Assembly (NCBI RefSeq): GCF_016862635.1
Contig: NZ_BONI01000035.1
Coordinates: forward strand, 1-64,000
DNA: 64,000 bases
DNA from: Catellatospora coxensis
GTDB taxonomy: Bacteria; Actinomycetota; Actinomycetes; Mycobacteriales; Micromonosporaceae
Reading direction: 5' to 3'
How positions within the stretch are numbered: the first letter of the stretch is position 1; the number at the start of each line of letters is the position of its first letter. Of this stretch, positions 1 through 8,350 are shown piece by piece. The notes under the pieces are model-generated. The model searched no databases. It was not told the DNA's origin and was given only the letters and a program-made list of their open reading frames with translations. The translations under genes were made by a program, and so were the position numbers.

Positions 1-79
1 CTCGGGCGCCCGCCACATCACTCGGTACAAGGTTCAACCGCTGGATCCGCGCTTCACGACTCCAGCGCATTCAAACGGG

Positions 80-3031
80 TCAGCCGTTGGGGAACAGCAT
101 GGCGAAGTCGGCGAAGGCCATCGCGACGTCGCTCTGGGCCCAGAACCGGTGGTAGTTGAAGCTCGGCGCGGGGCCGCCTGCCAGGTGCGCCTGGACCTTG
201 GCCCAGTCCGGGTCCTGCTTGTACCAGGACCGGATGTCGAGGAACGACTTGCCCGCCGTGATGATGTCGCCGTTGGGCATGTCGCCGGTCCAGCCGGACG
301 GGACGTAGATGCCCTGGCCGGTGGTGGCGTTGTAGACGTCGTCGAACCGCGAGTAGTCGCCGCGGGTCTCGGTCGTCGAGACGCCCTTGCTCTCGGCCTT
401 GGCGTACAGCGCGTCGATGATGCCCTTGCCGGTGGTCTTCGCCGCGGCGTTGCCGGACTTGGCGGCGTAGAACAGCAGCGCACGGGCCAGCGACGCGGCG
501 ACGCCGACGTCCTGGCCGGTGCTGGTCACCGTGACGTGCAGGTTGGTGTTGGCGGCCGGGCTGGCCGGGTTCCAGGTCGTCGGCGCGCCGGACCAGCCGA
601 GCTCGGACGGGACGGCGAAGTTCGTGCCGCTGACCGTGGTGTTGGCGACCGCCCACGGCACCCACTTGTCGAGCAGCGCCTTGGCCTTGAGGTTGCCGGT
701 GGCGTAGTACAGCTCGGCGATGCGGCCCATCGACCAGACCTGCATGCCGAACCACTGGTTCGACGGCGGGTCGTGGTAGACCGGCTTCTCGTCGTAGAAC
801 ATGCCGTAGAAGGTGGGCGTGTTCGCGGGCGGCGTCGCGTACGAGCCGGCCCAGCTGTTGGTCGCGCCGCCGGCGATGCCGCCCTCGGCCGACTGCAGCC
901 ACTGGTAGAACTCCAGCTGGCGGTTGAAGCTGTTGGTCCAGTCCGCGTTCGCGGTCGGCGACTGCGGCTTCAGCTCGTTGACGTTGGCCAGCGCGTACGC
1001 AGCCATCGGGTTCTGGTAGCCGAAGTGGTTGAAGCTGGAGCCGATGCGCCACGACCAGGCCGACGTGAGACCGCCGCCCCAGGCGTAGTACCAGGACATC
1101 AGGTAGTGCATCGAATCACGGCCGGTGCCGGCGGCGCAGGTGGTCGCGCCGACGCAGTTGCCGATCTTCTTGAAGTACTTGTCGAACATGGCGTAGCGCA
1201 GGTAGTCGCCCATCTTCGCCGCCTTGGTCAGCGTCGACGCGATCTGCGACTGCTTGCCCTGCTCGGTGGCCCAGGTCAGCGCCCAGTAGGCCGCCTCGAT
1301 GGCGCGGGCGTCGGCGTCGGGGGCGTTGGTGTACTTCCACTGCGCCGCGGGCGCGCTGGACTCCTTGACGAACAGGTCCAGGTAGCCGTTGGGGCCGCCG
1401 TGGTTGAGGTTGTCGCAGCTCGGCTGCGGGATGGTCTCCCACACCGACTCCTGCGGGCCCCGCTGGAAGGTGTTGATGTACGCCGGGCGCGTGGTGCCGT
1501 TGCCGCAGCGGCCGAAGCCGTACTTGTTGTCGACGTCGAGCAGCCAGTGCATGCCGTAGATGCTGCCGTTGCCGTAGGTGCTGGTCAGCTCGCTGCGCAG
1601 CGGGTCGACCCCGACGGGCACGCTGGGCTGCAGCTGCGACGGGTAGTTGGCCGGGGTGAGGTGCTCGGCCGCGTACTGCGGGGTGCCGGCCACGCCCGCG
1701 TTGGGCTGGTCGGTCGCCGACGGGATGATGTACTGCTCCATCACCGTCCAGGCCTGGTTGAACTTCGTCCAGTCCTGGGTGAACCGGCCGTAGTAGGCCT
1801 CCAGCCACAGCCAGTAGGAGAACGCCTCGCTGGTGGTCTCGTGGCCGTAGTCGGGCGCCTCGACGATCAGCGTCTCGATCGAGTGGTACGGCACGCCCTC
1901 GGGCGAGAAGTACCCGTTGGCGGTGTTCTTGATCTTGTTGTACTGCTCGATGAAGCGCTGCGTGTAGACGTTGACCTCGTCGTCGGCCTCGGTCGCGGTG
2001 ACCACGCCGGGGTCGTACCCGGTGGCGCTGGCGGTGACGGTCGCCGAGCCGGAGGCGTTGTCCGCGTCCTGCGCCGCCGCCAGGGTCACCGTCTGCTCGG
2101 TGCCCCAGTTGGTGGTGCTGAACGTCAGCGTCGCGCCGGTGGAGACCGACACGTCGGTGTCGCCCGCGGTGCGGGCCACGGCCACGGTCAGGTTGGCGGC
2201 CGGCGCGGCCGACAGCTTCACCTTGAACGTGTTGGTGCCGCCCTCGGGCACGCTGACCGCCGCCGTGCCGGCCCCGTTGACCAGGACCTTCGGCGCGACG
2301 GAGGCGTCCACCACGACCGTGGTGTTCGCCGTGGCGGTGGCGCCGCCGTTGTCGGTCGCCTTGGCCTGGAACACGTACGTGCCGACCGGCAGCGCCGAGA
2401 CGTCCCAGGTGTACGGGGACGAGGTGTCCGAGCCGAGCAGCAGCCCGTCGCGGTAGAACTCGACCTTCGACACGGTGCCGGGCGCGGTGTCCGCCGCGGT
2501 CGCCGCGATGGTGAACGCCGCGGGGGCGGTGTAGTGGGTGTTGTTGGCCGGGGCGGTGATGCTCACCGTCGGCGCCGGGTTGGCCCCGGTGCACGCCGTG
2601 CCGTTGACGGTGAACGACGCCGGCGACGAGTACGTGCCGCTCCAGCGGCCGTTGAAGCCGATGCCGGTGGACCCGTTCGTCGGCACGTTGCCGTTGTAGT
2701 TCAGGTTGGTCGCGGTGACGTTCTGGCCGGACACGGCGAAGTTCGCCGACCAGCCGGGCAGGGTGACGGTCTGCCCGGAGGGCAGCGTGAAGCCGAGCGT
2801 CCAGCTCGTCCACGGGTCACCGAGGTTCTTCAGGGTCATGTTGGCGGTGAAGCCGCCGGAGCCGGGGGCTTCGGTCCACGGGTTGGCGGTGTATACGACC
2901 TCGCAGGCGACTGCGGCCTGGGCCGGGCTCGCCGCCACCACCAGACCGCCGAGGGCGACGACAGCCGCCGTGGCGACGGCGCCTGAGCGCCGCAGGACTC
3001 TGTGGCGGGAACGCCGCAGTGTGTGCAACAA
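80..3031 (-). CDS. Secreted GH48 cellulase with N-terminal CBM2
   Basis: Probable reducing-end processive cellobiohydrolase. The 983-aa protein has an Arg-rich secretion signal ending near residue 39 (SPAQAA). A CBM2 cellulose-binding module follows (about 43-148, bracketed by Cys43 and Cys147), then a Big_9-type Ig-like domain (about 154-242) and a Calx-beta-like module (about 247-350). The GH48 catalytic domain fills 353-983. The GH48 signature HETTSEAFSYWLWLEA is present; Glu402 within it is the expected catalytic acid, by family knowledge. I chose the TTG at 3031 because GAGGAG lies 6 nt upstream and no ATG/GTG gives an intact signal peptide. A CelR/CebR-like box lies 155 bp upstream, implying cellobiose-responsive control. 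The domain order (CBM first, GH48 last) is common in actinomycetes. Identification of the family is near certain. Confidence 0.95.
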   Translation of the reverse strand: MLHTLRRSRHRVLRRSGAVATAAVVALGGLVVAASPAQAAVACEVVYTANPWTEAPGSGGFTANMTLKNLGDPWTSWTLGFTLPSGQTVTLPGWSANFAVSGQNVTATNLNYNGNVPTNGSTGIGFNGRWSGTYSSPASFTVNGTACTGANPAPTVSITAPANNTHYTAPAAFTIAATAADTAPGTVSKVEFYRDGLLLGSDTSSPYTWDVSALPVGTYVFQAKATDNGGATATANTTVVVDASVAPKVLVNGAGTAAVSVPEGGTNTFKVKLSAAPAANLTVAVARTAGDTDVSVSTGATLTFSTTNWGTEQTVTLAAAQDADNASGSATVTASATGYDPGVVTATEADDEVNVYTQRFIEQYNKIKNTANGYFSPEGVPYHSIETLIVEAPDYGHETTSEAFSYWLWLEAYYGRFTQDWTKFNQAWTVMEQYIIPSATDQPNAGVAGTPQYAAEHLTPANYPSQLQPSVPVGVDPLRSELTSTYGNGSIYGMHWLLDVDNKYGFGRCGNGTTRPAYINTFQRGPQESVWETIPQPSCDNLNHGGPNGYLDLFVKESSAPAAQWKYTNAPDADARAIEAAYWALTWATEQGKQSQIASTLTKAAKMGDYLRYAMFDKYFKKIGNCVGATTCAAGTGRDSMHYLMSWYYAWGGGLTSAWSWRIGSSFNHFGYQNPMAAYALANVNELKPQSPTANADWTNSFNRQLEFYQWLQSAEGGIAGGATNSWAGSYATPPANTPTFYGMFYDEKPVYHDPPSNQWFGMQVWSMGRIAELYYATGNLKAKALLDKWVPWAVANTTVSGTNFAVPSELGWSGAPTTWNPASPAANTNLHVTVTSTGQDVGVAASLARALLFYAAKSGNAAAKTTGKGIIDALYAKAESKGVSTTETRGDYSRFDDVYNATTGQGIYVPSGWTGDMPNGDIITAGKSFLDIRSWYKQDPDWAKVQAHLAGGPAPSFNYHRFWAQSDVAMAFADFAMLFPNG

Positions 3032-3354
3032 GATGAGCTCCTCGCGAAGACGCCGGGACCAGGTCCCGGCGGGAAACCGTTCGAGCCGTCAGCGATGACG
3101 GCGGTGCCGCAGCGGCGCATCCATGCCCTGACGTGCCGTGTCGCGCGACGTTGGCTCCCGGTCGCGAATTCTGATCAGTCTTGCATGGGAGCGCTTCCAT
3201 CGCAAGGGGTCACTGCCGCGCTCTCGTTGACCGTCCGACCTGCCCGGCAACCGGGCGAAAGCACGCGCAAGATACGCACAGGTGCCGGGCAAGTCGGACG
3301 ATCAAGACGGAGACCGCGCCGAACGCGGGGCGGCGCACTGGAAGAATGGACGGT
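3032..3354. other. Intergenic region with GH48 promoter and operator
   Basis: This 323-bp divergent gap holds no convincing gene. It contains the CelR-like operator at 3186-3199 and a 10-bp inverted repeat (CGCCGGGACC/GGTCCCGGCG, 3051-3071) in the presumed GH48 5' untranslated region. Reading frames across it are antisense or upstream extensions of neighbours. Confidence 0.6.
3177..3205 (-). promoter_or_regulatory. CelR/CebR-type operator inside a putative promoter
   Basis: TGGGAGCGCTTCCA at 3186-3199 differs at one base from TGGGAGCGCTCCCA, the known operator of the LacI-family cellulose regulators CelR (Thermobifida) and CebR (Streptomyces). On the minus strand a possible -35 TTGCGA (3205-3200) and a weak -10 AAGACT (3182-3177) are 17 bp apart, so the box would fill the spacer. 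The operator match is seen; the promoter elements and repression by steric block are inferred. Confidence 0.8.
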
Positions 3355-4188
3355 ATGACCGTTCCTGACGTGACCCTCAACAACGGTGTCCTGATGCCTC
3401 AGCTCGGCTTCGGCGTGTGGCAGGTCGACGACGACGCGGCGGAGCACGCCGTGGCCACGGCGCTGCGGGCGGGCTACCGCAGCATCGACACCGCCAAGAT
3501 CTACGGCAACGAGCAGGGCGTGGGCCGCGCGCTGCGGGCGTCCGGGCTGCCCCGCGAGGAGCTGTTCGTCACCACGAAGCTGTGGAACACCGAGCACGAG
3601 TACGACCGGGCGTTGCGCGCCTTCGACGACAGCCTCGACGCGCTCGGCCTCGACTACCTGGACCTGTACCTGATGCACTGGCCGGTGCCGGCGCAGGACC
3701 GCTACACCGAGGCGTGGCGCGCGATGGAGAAGCTGTACGCCGACAAGCGGGTGCGCGCCATCGGCGTCTCCAACTTCACCGTGCAGACGATGAGCCGCCT
3801 GCTCGACGAGTTCGACGTGGTGCCCGCGGTCAACCAGATCGAGCTGCACCCGCACTTCCCGCAGGAGGAGCTGCGCAAGCTGCACGCGGTGCACGACATC
3901 GCGACCGAGGCGTGGAGCCCGCTGGGCCAGGGCAAGGGCCTGCTCGACGACCCGGTCCTGGCGCGCATCGCGGCCAAGCACGACCGGACCCCGGCGCAGG
4001 TGGTGCTGCGCTGGCACCTGCAGCTGGGCAACGTGGTCATCCCGAAGTCGGTGACGCCGTCGCGCATCGCCGAGAACATCGCGGTCTTCGACTTCGCCCT
4101 CGACGACGAGGACATGGCGGCGATCGCCGGCCTGGACAACGGCGGCCGCATCGGCCCCGACCCGGCCGTCTTCGCCTGGATGGGCTGA
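3355..4188 (+). CDS. Aldo/keto reductase
   Basis: NADPH-dependent cytoplasmic oxidoreductase of the AKR superfamily (AKR5-like 2,5-diketogluconate reductase group). The 277-aa protein carries the full catalytic tetrad Asp45, Tyr50, Lys75 and His108 within SIDTAKIYGNE, FVTTKLWN and LMHWPVP. The C-terminal NADPH-binding stretch (VIPKSVTPSRIAEN) is intact. An in-frame ATG at 3346 is an alternative start; 3355 gives the usual family N-terminus (MTVPDVTLNNGVLMPQLGFG). It diverges from the GH48 gene and appears monocistronic. The natural substrate cannot be told from the sequence. Confidence 0.92.
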   Translation: MTVPDVTLNNGVLMPQLGFGVWQVDDDAAEHAVATALRAGYRSIDTAKIYGNEQGVGRALRASGLPREELFVTTKLWNTEHEYDRALRAFDDSLDALGLDYLDLYLMHWPVPAQDRYTEAWRAMEKLYADKRVRAIGVSNFTVQTMSRLLDEFDVVPAVNQIELHPHFPQEELRKLHAVHDIATEAWSPLGQGKGLLDDPVLARIAAKHDRTPAQVVLRWHLQLGNVVIPKSVTPSRIAENIAVFDFALDDEDMAAIAGLDNGGRIGPDPAVFAWMG

Positions 4189-4249
4189 CCGGACTCCACT
4201 ACGGACGGACGCCGCCCGGCTCGGTTATGCCGCAAGGCGTCCGTCTCGT

Positions 4250-5014
4250 ATGCTCGCCGACGTGTCTGTCACGGGGCGGGGCGGTCTGAGCCGCAGATTG
4301 ACCAGAGGACTCGTGGACCAGGCGGCACCCGGGCTGCGCTGGGCCGTGGCGGTGGTGCTGCTGGGGGTGTCCGGGCTGTTCGGCGGCCTCGACACGGTGG
4401 CCGATCCGCGGGCGGAGACCGTCGCCGCGGGCACGCCCGTGCCCGGTGGGCCGTGGGAGGTCACCGTCCACGAGGCAGGCGTCCGCCGGGAGCTGGGCAA
4501 GCTGCGCCTGCAGAAGGAGAACGACCGCTGGCTGTACGTGATCGCCACGGTCCGGATCACCGCCACCGAGAGCACCATGCCGCCCTCCGACCTGCTGGTG
4601 CTGGAGGGCGCGACCGGCCTGGTCAAGCCGACCCCGGCCGAGGCCGCGCTGGAGCGGGACGGCAGCCGCCTGCGCCTGCTGCACCCGGAGATGCCCGAGC
4701 GGATCTGGTTCGTCTGGGAGCAGTCCGGCGACGCGCCCGTGCCCACCTCGCTGACCATCTCCATCGAGCAGCGGACCTACCGCGAGGACAGCCTGGGCGG
4801 CGAGTGGCAGTGGATGGACGCGGACGAGAAGGGCGACGACCCTCCGGCGGGGCGGGTCACCGTGCCGGTCAAGGCCGACCTGACGCCCCCGTCCGCGAGC
4901 CCGTCGCCCGGTGCCGGACCGTCACCTACCGCGGGACCGTCGGCGTCCGCGCGGCCGCGGCCGTCGGTGAACCCGAAACCTTCGCGCAGCCCCAGCGCCG
5001 GGCCGACGCAGTGA
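4250..5014 (+). CDS. Single-pass surface protein, unknown function (operon gene 1)
   Basis: No named family recognised with confidence. The 254-aa protein has a short cytoplasmic N-terminus, one membrane helix (about 30-48, WAVAVVLLGVSGLF), and a beta-rich outer domain (about 65-205) that looks like the DUF4352/telokin-like immunoglobulin fold (WEVTVHEAGVRR, WLYVIATVRITATES). The C-terminal tail is rich in Pro, Ser and Ala (about 208-254), typical of a wall-spanning linker. It is the first gene of a three-gene operon: gene 2 begins 16 bp downstream and gene 3 overlaps gene 2. All three are anchored or secreted proteins of similar layout, so they probably form one surface complex; this is inference. 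Confidence 0.75.
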   Translation: MLADVSVTGRGGLSRRLTRGLVDQAAPGLRWAVAVVLLGVSGLFGGLDTVADPRAETVAAGTPVPGGPWEVTVHEAGVRRELGKLRLQKENDRWLYVIATVRITATESTMPPSDLLVLEGATGLVKPTPAEAALERDGSRLRLLHPEMPERIWFVWEQSGDAPVPTSLTISIEQRTYREDSLGGEWQWMDADEKGDDPPAGRVTVPVKADLTPPSASPSPGAGPSPTAGPSASARPRPSVNPKPSRSPSAGPTQ

Positions 5015-5030
5015 GCCGAGGAGACGACGC

Positions 5031-5600
5031 GTGAAGCTGTTGCGCCGCCTGGGGTCTGCCCTCTTCGTGCTGGCCGCGCTCGCCACGGCCCAGGCCGTGC
5101 AGACCGCCGAACCCACCCTCAACCACGCCCGGCGGCCCTTCCCGGTGATCGGGGAGGTCGGCGAGGACGTGGCCGCCCGCACCTTCACCGCCCGCGTGCA
5201 GCAGGTGCGCTGCGCGGCGGCGCTGAAGATCGGCGAGCACGTGCTGGACACCCAGGGCGTCTGGATCGTCGCCAAGCTGCGGGTGGGCGCGCGGTCCGAA
5301 CCGACCAGCATCGCGTACGCCGCGGCGCGCGACTCCGCCGACCGGGTCTACCAGACCACCGACCGCATCTCGCTGGACCTGGTCACGGGCGGGCTCACCA
5401 TGCAGCCGGGGCTGCCGTACGAGGGGGAGATCGCCATCGAGGTGCCGACCGCGTCCGCGGGCAGCCTGACCCTGCTGCTCGCCGACAACAGCTTCGACCA
5501 GCGTCTGGACTCGATGACCGAGATCCGGTTGTCGATCTCCGACGGCTCGGCCTGCTCCGCCGAGCCCACCACCGTGCTCCTTCCGAAGGCCGTGTCATGA
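5031..5600 (+). CDS. Secreted/anchored protein, DUF4352-like (operon gene 2)
   Basis: 189-aa protein starting at GTG with GAGGAG about 7 nt upstream. It has one N-terminal hydrophobic segment (about 8-24, LGSALFVLAALATAQAV), which is either a signal peptide or an anchor. The outer domain (about 35-180) contains GVWIVAKLRVGARSEPTS and LTMQPGLPYEGEIAIEVP. These resemble the telokin-like DUF4352 pattern, in which one strand carries the substrate-independent 'variation of a cargo protein' motif. Two Cys residues (in VRCAAA and SACSAE) could pair outside the cell. It sits between two other single-pass proteins in an operon. Function unknown. Confidence 0.75.
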   Translation: MKLLRRLGSALFVLAALATAQAVQTAEPTLNHARRPFPVIGEVGEDVAARTFTARVQQVRCAAALKIGEHVLDTQGVWIVAKLRVGARSEPTSIAYAAARDSADRVYQTTDRISLDLVTGGLTMQPGLPYEGEIAIEVPTASAGSLTLLLADNSFDQRLDSMTEIRLSISDGSACSAEPTTVLLPKAVS

Positions 5601-6166
5601 GGGGCCCGGACTCGCTCGGCCGCGGCTGGTGGCGGCGCAACGGCTGGGGCCTGGTCGCCCTGCTGCCGGCGCTGGCCCTGATGCTCGGCGCGGCAGGCTA
5701 CTCCGATCTGGAGTTCTGGCAGCGCGGTCGGCCCGAGGCGGTGCTACCCGCCGCGGACGGCACCGCCGACTTCGCAGGGCTGCGGATGCGGGTGGCCGAA
5801 CTGGCCCCGGCCACGGACCTGAAGCGGAGCGGCGATCGCCCCTTCGTGCTGCCCGACAACATGACCGCGTGGCGGGTGGTGCTCGACGTCGAGGGTCCCA
5901 CCGACCTCGAACCGGATCAGGTGATCTACTGCGCCATCAGCATCGAGGACACCGCCGGCAACCGTTACAACGACGAGCCGCGGGAGCTGTCCTCGGCGCG
6001 TACGCCGCTGGGCAACTGCAACCCGGAGAACAGCCCCGTGCCCGCGGGGTCAGGCCGGTACCAGACCGTCGCCCATTTCGTCACGCCGCGCGGGGTGGAG
6101 ATCGCCGCGGTGCGGGTCTTCTTCGGCGGCGTCGACCAGACCCGGTACGTGCGGTTCGACCGCTGA
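5597..6166 (+). CDS. Single-pass surface protein, unknown function (operon gene 3)
   Basis: 189-aa protein whose ATG overlaps the stop of gene 2 (ATGA at 5597-5600), so translational coupling is likely. One membrane helix (about 17-33, GLVALLPALALMLGAAG) precedes a beta-rich outer domain with two Cys residues (VIYCAIS, LGNCNPE) that could form a disulfide. It again resembles the DUF4352-like proteins before it, and the shared layout suggests the three genes arose by duplication. The 3' end overlaps the convergent membrane-protein gene by 117 bp. No function can be assigned. Confidence 0.75.
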   Translation: MRGPDSLGRGWWRRNGWGLVALLPALALMLGAAGYSDLEFWQRGRPEAVLPAADGTADFAGLRMRVAELAPATDLKRSGDRPFVLPDNMTAWRVVLDVEGPTDLEPDQVIYCAISIEDTAGNRYNDEPRELSSARTPLGNCNPENSPVPAGSGRYQTVAHFVTPRGVEIAAVRVFFGGVDQTRYVRFDR

Positions 6167-7450
6167 CTGCACCCGCAGCACCCGGTCGACCGTAGCGGCG
6201 ACCAGGCACAGCAGCAGCACCATGCTGACGGCGTCGTTCAACACGCTGAGCGGGCCGGACAGCGGCCGCCACACCTCGTTGACGTCCTGCGCGCCGATCA
6301 GCGTGCGCTCCAGCTCCCACAGCCAGGTCGGCAGCGTCTGCACGGCGACGAACAGCACGCAGAACATCAGCATCGGCACCTTGCCCGCGTGCGCCAGCAG
6401 CCGGAAGCTCTGCGCGAGCGGCGCCAGCGTCTCGCGCACGTTGGCGGTGCTCGCCGCACTGAGCTTGCGGATCGGCGCGGGCAGCTTCGCCCACCGGCGG
6501 GCCGCCCGCACCGCACGCGCGGCGGCCTTCCGGTTCAGCGGCGGCGTGCCCAGGCTCTGCCCGTACACGACCGCGCCGACGATCAGCCAGGCCAGTGGCA
6601 CGACGAGGACGACGTCGAGGGACAGGAACAGCTTCGAGAACCACAATCCCGCCGCGCGCACGGGCTGCTCCACCGGGCCGAGCTGCGCCACGGCCTGATC
6701 CCACCCGGTCAGCGCCGCCTGGTACGCCCGCCGGTGCTCGACGTAGGGCAGCACCTTGGCGCTGACCCCCGACACGAACACGGCCACCAGGGTCAGCGAC
6801 AGCACCTCCAGGTAGGCCCGCACGAAGCCGATCCAGCTCCACAGCTTGTCGGCCCGCAGCCCGAGCAGGAACCGCAGCACCAGCGCGACGACCGACACCA
6901 CGATCAGCGTCGTGTTCAGCGTGAACGGCAGGCGCTCGTCGAGGGTGAGCGCGGACGGGTCGGTGACCGCCTCGGCCCTGCTGTGCTCGTCCTGGAACAC
7001 CTCCAGCAGGTACGTGCTGCGGTCGTCGGCGAAGTAGTCGTACGAGGCGTACACCACGATGAACGGCAGCAGCACGCTCGCCACGTGCGCCAGGGTGCGG
7101 AAGCGCTGCCCCGGCTCGCCGTCCGGCGTGGTGGCCGGCAGCGAGCGCGACAGCACCCGGAGCATCAGCACCAGCGCGGTCATCACCGCGACCGGGACCA
7201 GGGCGAAGACCAGGAAGCCGAAGACACCGTCGAGCTTGCTGGCCTGCACGGCCACCAGGGTCACCCCGCGCCGGGCCGCGAACCCGGCGAACACCAGCGC
7301 GAACAGCACCGGCCAGTGCCGCAGCAGCAGCACTCCGACGGTGCCGAGCACCGCCGCGAGGTGGCGCAGCGACCAGACGATGCCGTGCCGGGGTGCGGGC
7401 GTCTCGACCACGGGCGAAACCGGCGCGAGCGGGGAGGGGATGTCCGTCAC
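6050..7450 (-). CDS. Polytopic membrane protein, unknown function
   Basis: 466-aa protein with about eight hydrophobic helices, including VFGFLVFALVPVAVMTALVL, VLLPFIVVYASYDYF, TLIVVSVVALVLRFLLGL, VVLVVPLAWLIVGAVVYG and VPMLMFCVLFVAVQTLP. A loop of about 60 residues (EVFQDEHSRAEAVTDPS...) lies between helices and would be extracytoplasmic. The start is the GTG at 7450 (VTDIPSPLAP); the longer open frame upstream runs antisense to the TetR gene and is not real. No upstream SD is obvious. It converges on and overlaps the last gene of the surface-protein operon, so a functional link is possible but unproven. Not a recognised transporter family. Confidence 0.7.
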   Translation of the reverse strand: MTDIPSPLAPVSPVVETPAPRHGIVWSLRHLAAVLGTVGVLLLRHWPVLFALVFAGFAARRGVTLVAVQASKLDGVFGFLVFALVPVAVMTALVLMLRVLSRSLPATTPDGEPGQRFRTLAHVASVLLPFIVVYASYDYFADDRSTYLLEVFQDEHSRAEAVTDPSALTLDERLPFTLNTTLIVVSVVALVLRFLLGLRADKLWSWIGFVRAYLEVLSLTLVAVFVSGVSAKVLPYVEHRRAYQAALTGWDQAVAQLGPVEQPVRAAGLWFSKLFLSLDVVLVVPLAWLIVGAVVYGQSLGTPPLNRKAAARAVRAARRWAKLPAPIRKLSAASTANVRETLAPLAQSFRLLAHAGKVPMLMFCVLFVAVQTLPTWLWELERTLIGAQDVNEVWRPLSGPLSVLNDAVSMVLLLCLVAATVDRVLRVQSAVEPHVPGLVDAAEEDPHRGDLHPARRDEMGDGLVPA

Positions 7451-7479
7451 GGGAGCACGGTACCGTCCACGCCGGATGG

Positions 7480-8232
7480 TCAGCCGTCCGCCCGCTGCGC
7501 GATGAGCTGACCGACGCCGTCGAGGATGCGGTCCAGTCCGAACACGAACTCGTCGTACGGCTCGTCGACCTGGTCGAACACCCCGGCCGCGATGACCCGC
7601 CCCAGCGCCGGGAAGCGCGCCGGCTCGACGAGCAGCTTCAGCAGCTTCCCGTAGGCCGAGATGGCCTCGTCCAACGAGCTGTCGACGGCCTGCACCGCGG
7701 TCAGCATGTCCACCGCCACCGTCGCGTCGCTGCGCACGTAGCCGCTGAGCAGCAGGATCGTGGAGAGCTTGTGCTCCTCGGCCAGCCCGGTGCCGGCGAG
7801 CGCGGTGAGCCCGGAATCCAGCCAGGCCAGCTGGTGCGGGGTGGCGGGCGGGCCGCTGACCGGCACCCGCAGCGTCCACGGCTGTGCCAGGTAGACCTCC
7901 CGGCAGGACGTCGCCCAGGCGGTCAGCCCGGCGCGCCAGCCCGCGCTGTGGTCGAACGCGGGCGGGTCGCCGATGGCCGCGTCCATCATCAGCGCGAGCA
8001 GCTCGTCCTTGGCCCGGACGTAACGGTAGAGCGCCATGGTGGACGCCCCCGCCTCGGCGGCGACCCGGCTCATCGAGACCGCGCCGATGCCGTCGGCCGC
8101 CGCGACCCGGATGCCCGCCTGCACGATGCCGTCCAGGGTCAGGCCCGGTTTGGGCCCCTTGGCCGGCCGTTCCCGCAACCCCCATGCCGCGGCGATGTTC
8201 GCCGGCACCCCGGTGTCGCTGTCGAGCTCCAT
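7480..8232 (-). CDS. TetR-family repressor
   Basis: 250-aa regulator. The N-terminal TetR HTH is clear (VSMSRVAAEAGASTMALYRYVRAKDELL), followed by the all-helical TetR_C ligand domain typical of drug-efflux repressors. The ATG at 8232 (MELDSDTG) is chosen; an in-frame ATG at 8268 is possible but has no properly spaced SD. It diverges from a 14-TM efflux gene across a 118-bp region carrying three palindromic operators, which strongly suggests it represses both that gene and itself, with release by an unidentified drug-like ligand. Confidence 0.9.
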   Translation of the reverse strand: MELDSDTGVPANIAAAWGLRERPAKGPKPGLTLDGIVQAGIRVAAADGIGAVSMSRVAAEAGASTMALYRYVRAKDELLALMMDAAIGDPPAFDHSAGWRAGLTAWATSCREVYLAQPWTLRVPVSGPPATPHQLAWLDSGLTALAGTGLAEEHKLSTILLLSGYVRSDATVAVDMLTAVQAVDSSLDEAISAYGKLLKLLVEPARFPALGRVIAAGVFDQVDEPYDEFVFGLDRILDGVGQLIAQRADG

Positions 8233-8256
8233 CACACCTGCTTCCACCTCGAACGC

Positions 8257-8286
8257 TTGACTGCACATCCTAGTGCTGCGTATAAC
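8257..8286 (+). promoter_or_regulatory. Promoter of the MFS efflux gene
   Basis: TTGACT (8257-8262) and TATAAC (8281-8286) are separated by 18 bp and match the vegetative sigma consensus well. The -10 is embedded in operator 1 (8280-8290), so bound repressor would exclude RNA polymerase. The transcription start would be near 8293. Confidence 0.65.
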
Positions 8287-8332
8287 GTACGCAGTAACGC
8301 GTATGTCATACACAGAAGCGCGTATCACGTAC
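8280..8332. promoter_or_regulatory. Three phased TetR operators
   Basis: Three copies of an 11-bp dyad begin at 8280 (GTATAACGTAC), 8301 (GTATGTCATAC) and 8322 (GTATCACGTAC). All share GTAT at one end and TAC at the other, and each is preceded by GC. Their spacing is exactly 21 bp, two helical turns, so repressor dimers would line up on one face of the DNA. The first covers the -10 of the efflux promoter; the other two lie in its 5' untranslated region. Confidence 0.82.
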
Positions 8333-8350
8333 ACAGAAGGTTGGTCCTCG

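Noticed and set aside
149-2986. 945-aa plus-strand frame across the GH48 gene
   Set aside because: Arg/Gly/Val-rich antisense shadow caused by high GC; the minus-strand frame encodes a clear multidomain cellulase.
3051-3071. Riboswitch in the GH48 leader
   Set aside because: Only a single 10-bp hairpin; no conserved riboswitch pattern recognised.
6050-8266. 738-aa fusion of a membrane protein with an upstream region
   Set aside because: Residues before the GTG at 7450 are antisense-like sequence overlapping the TetR gene in another frame; no fusion protein is likely.
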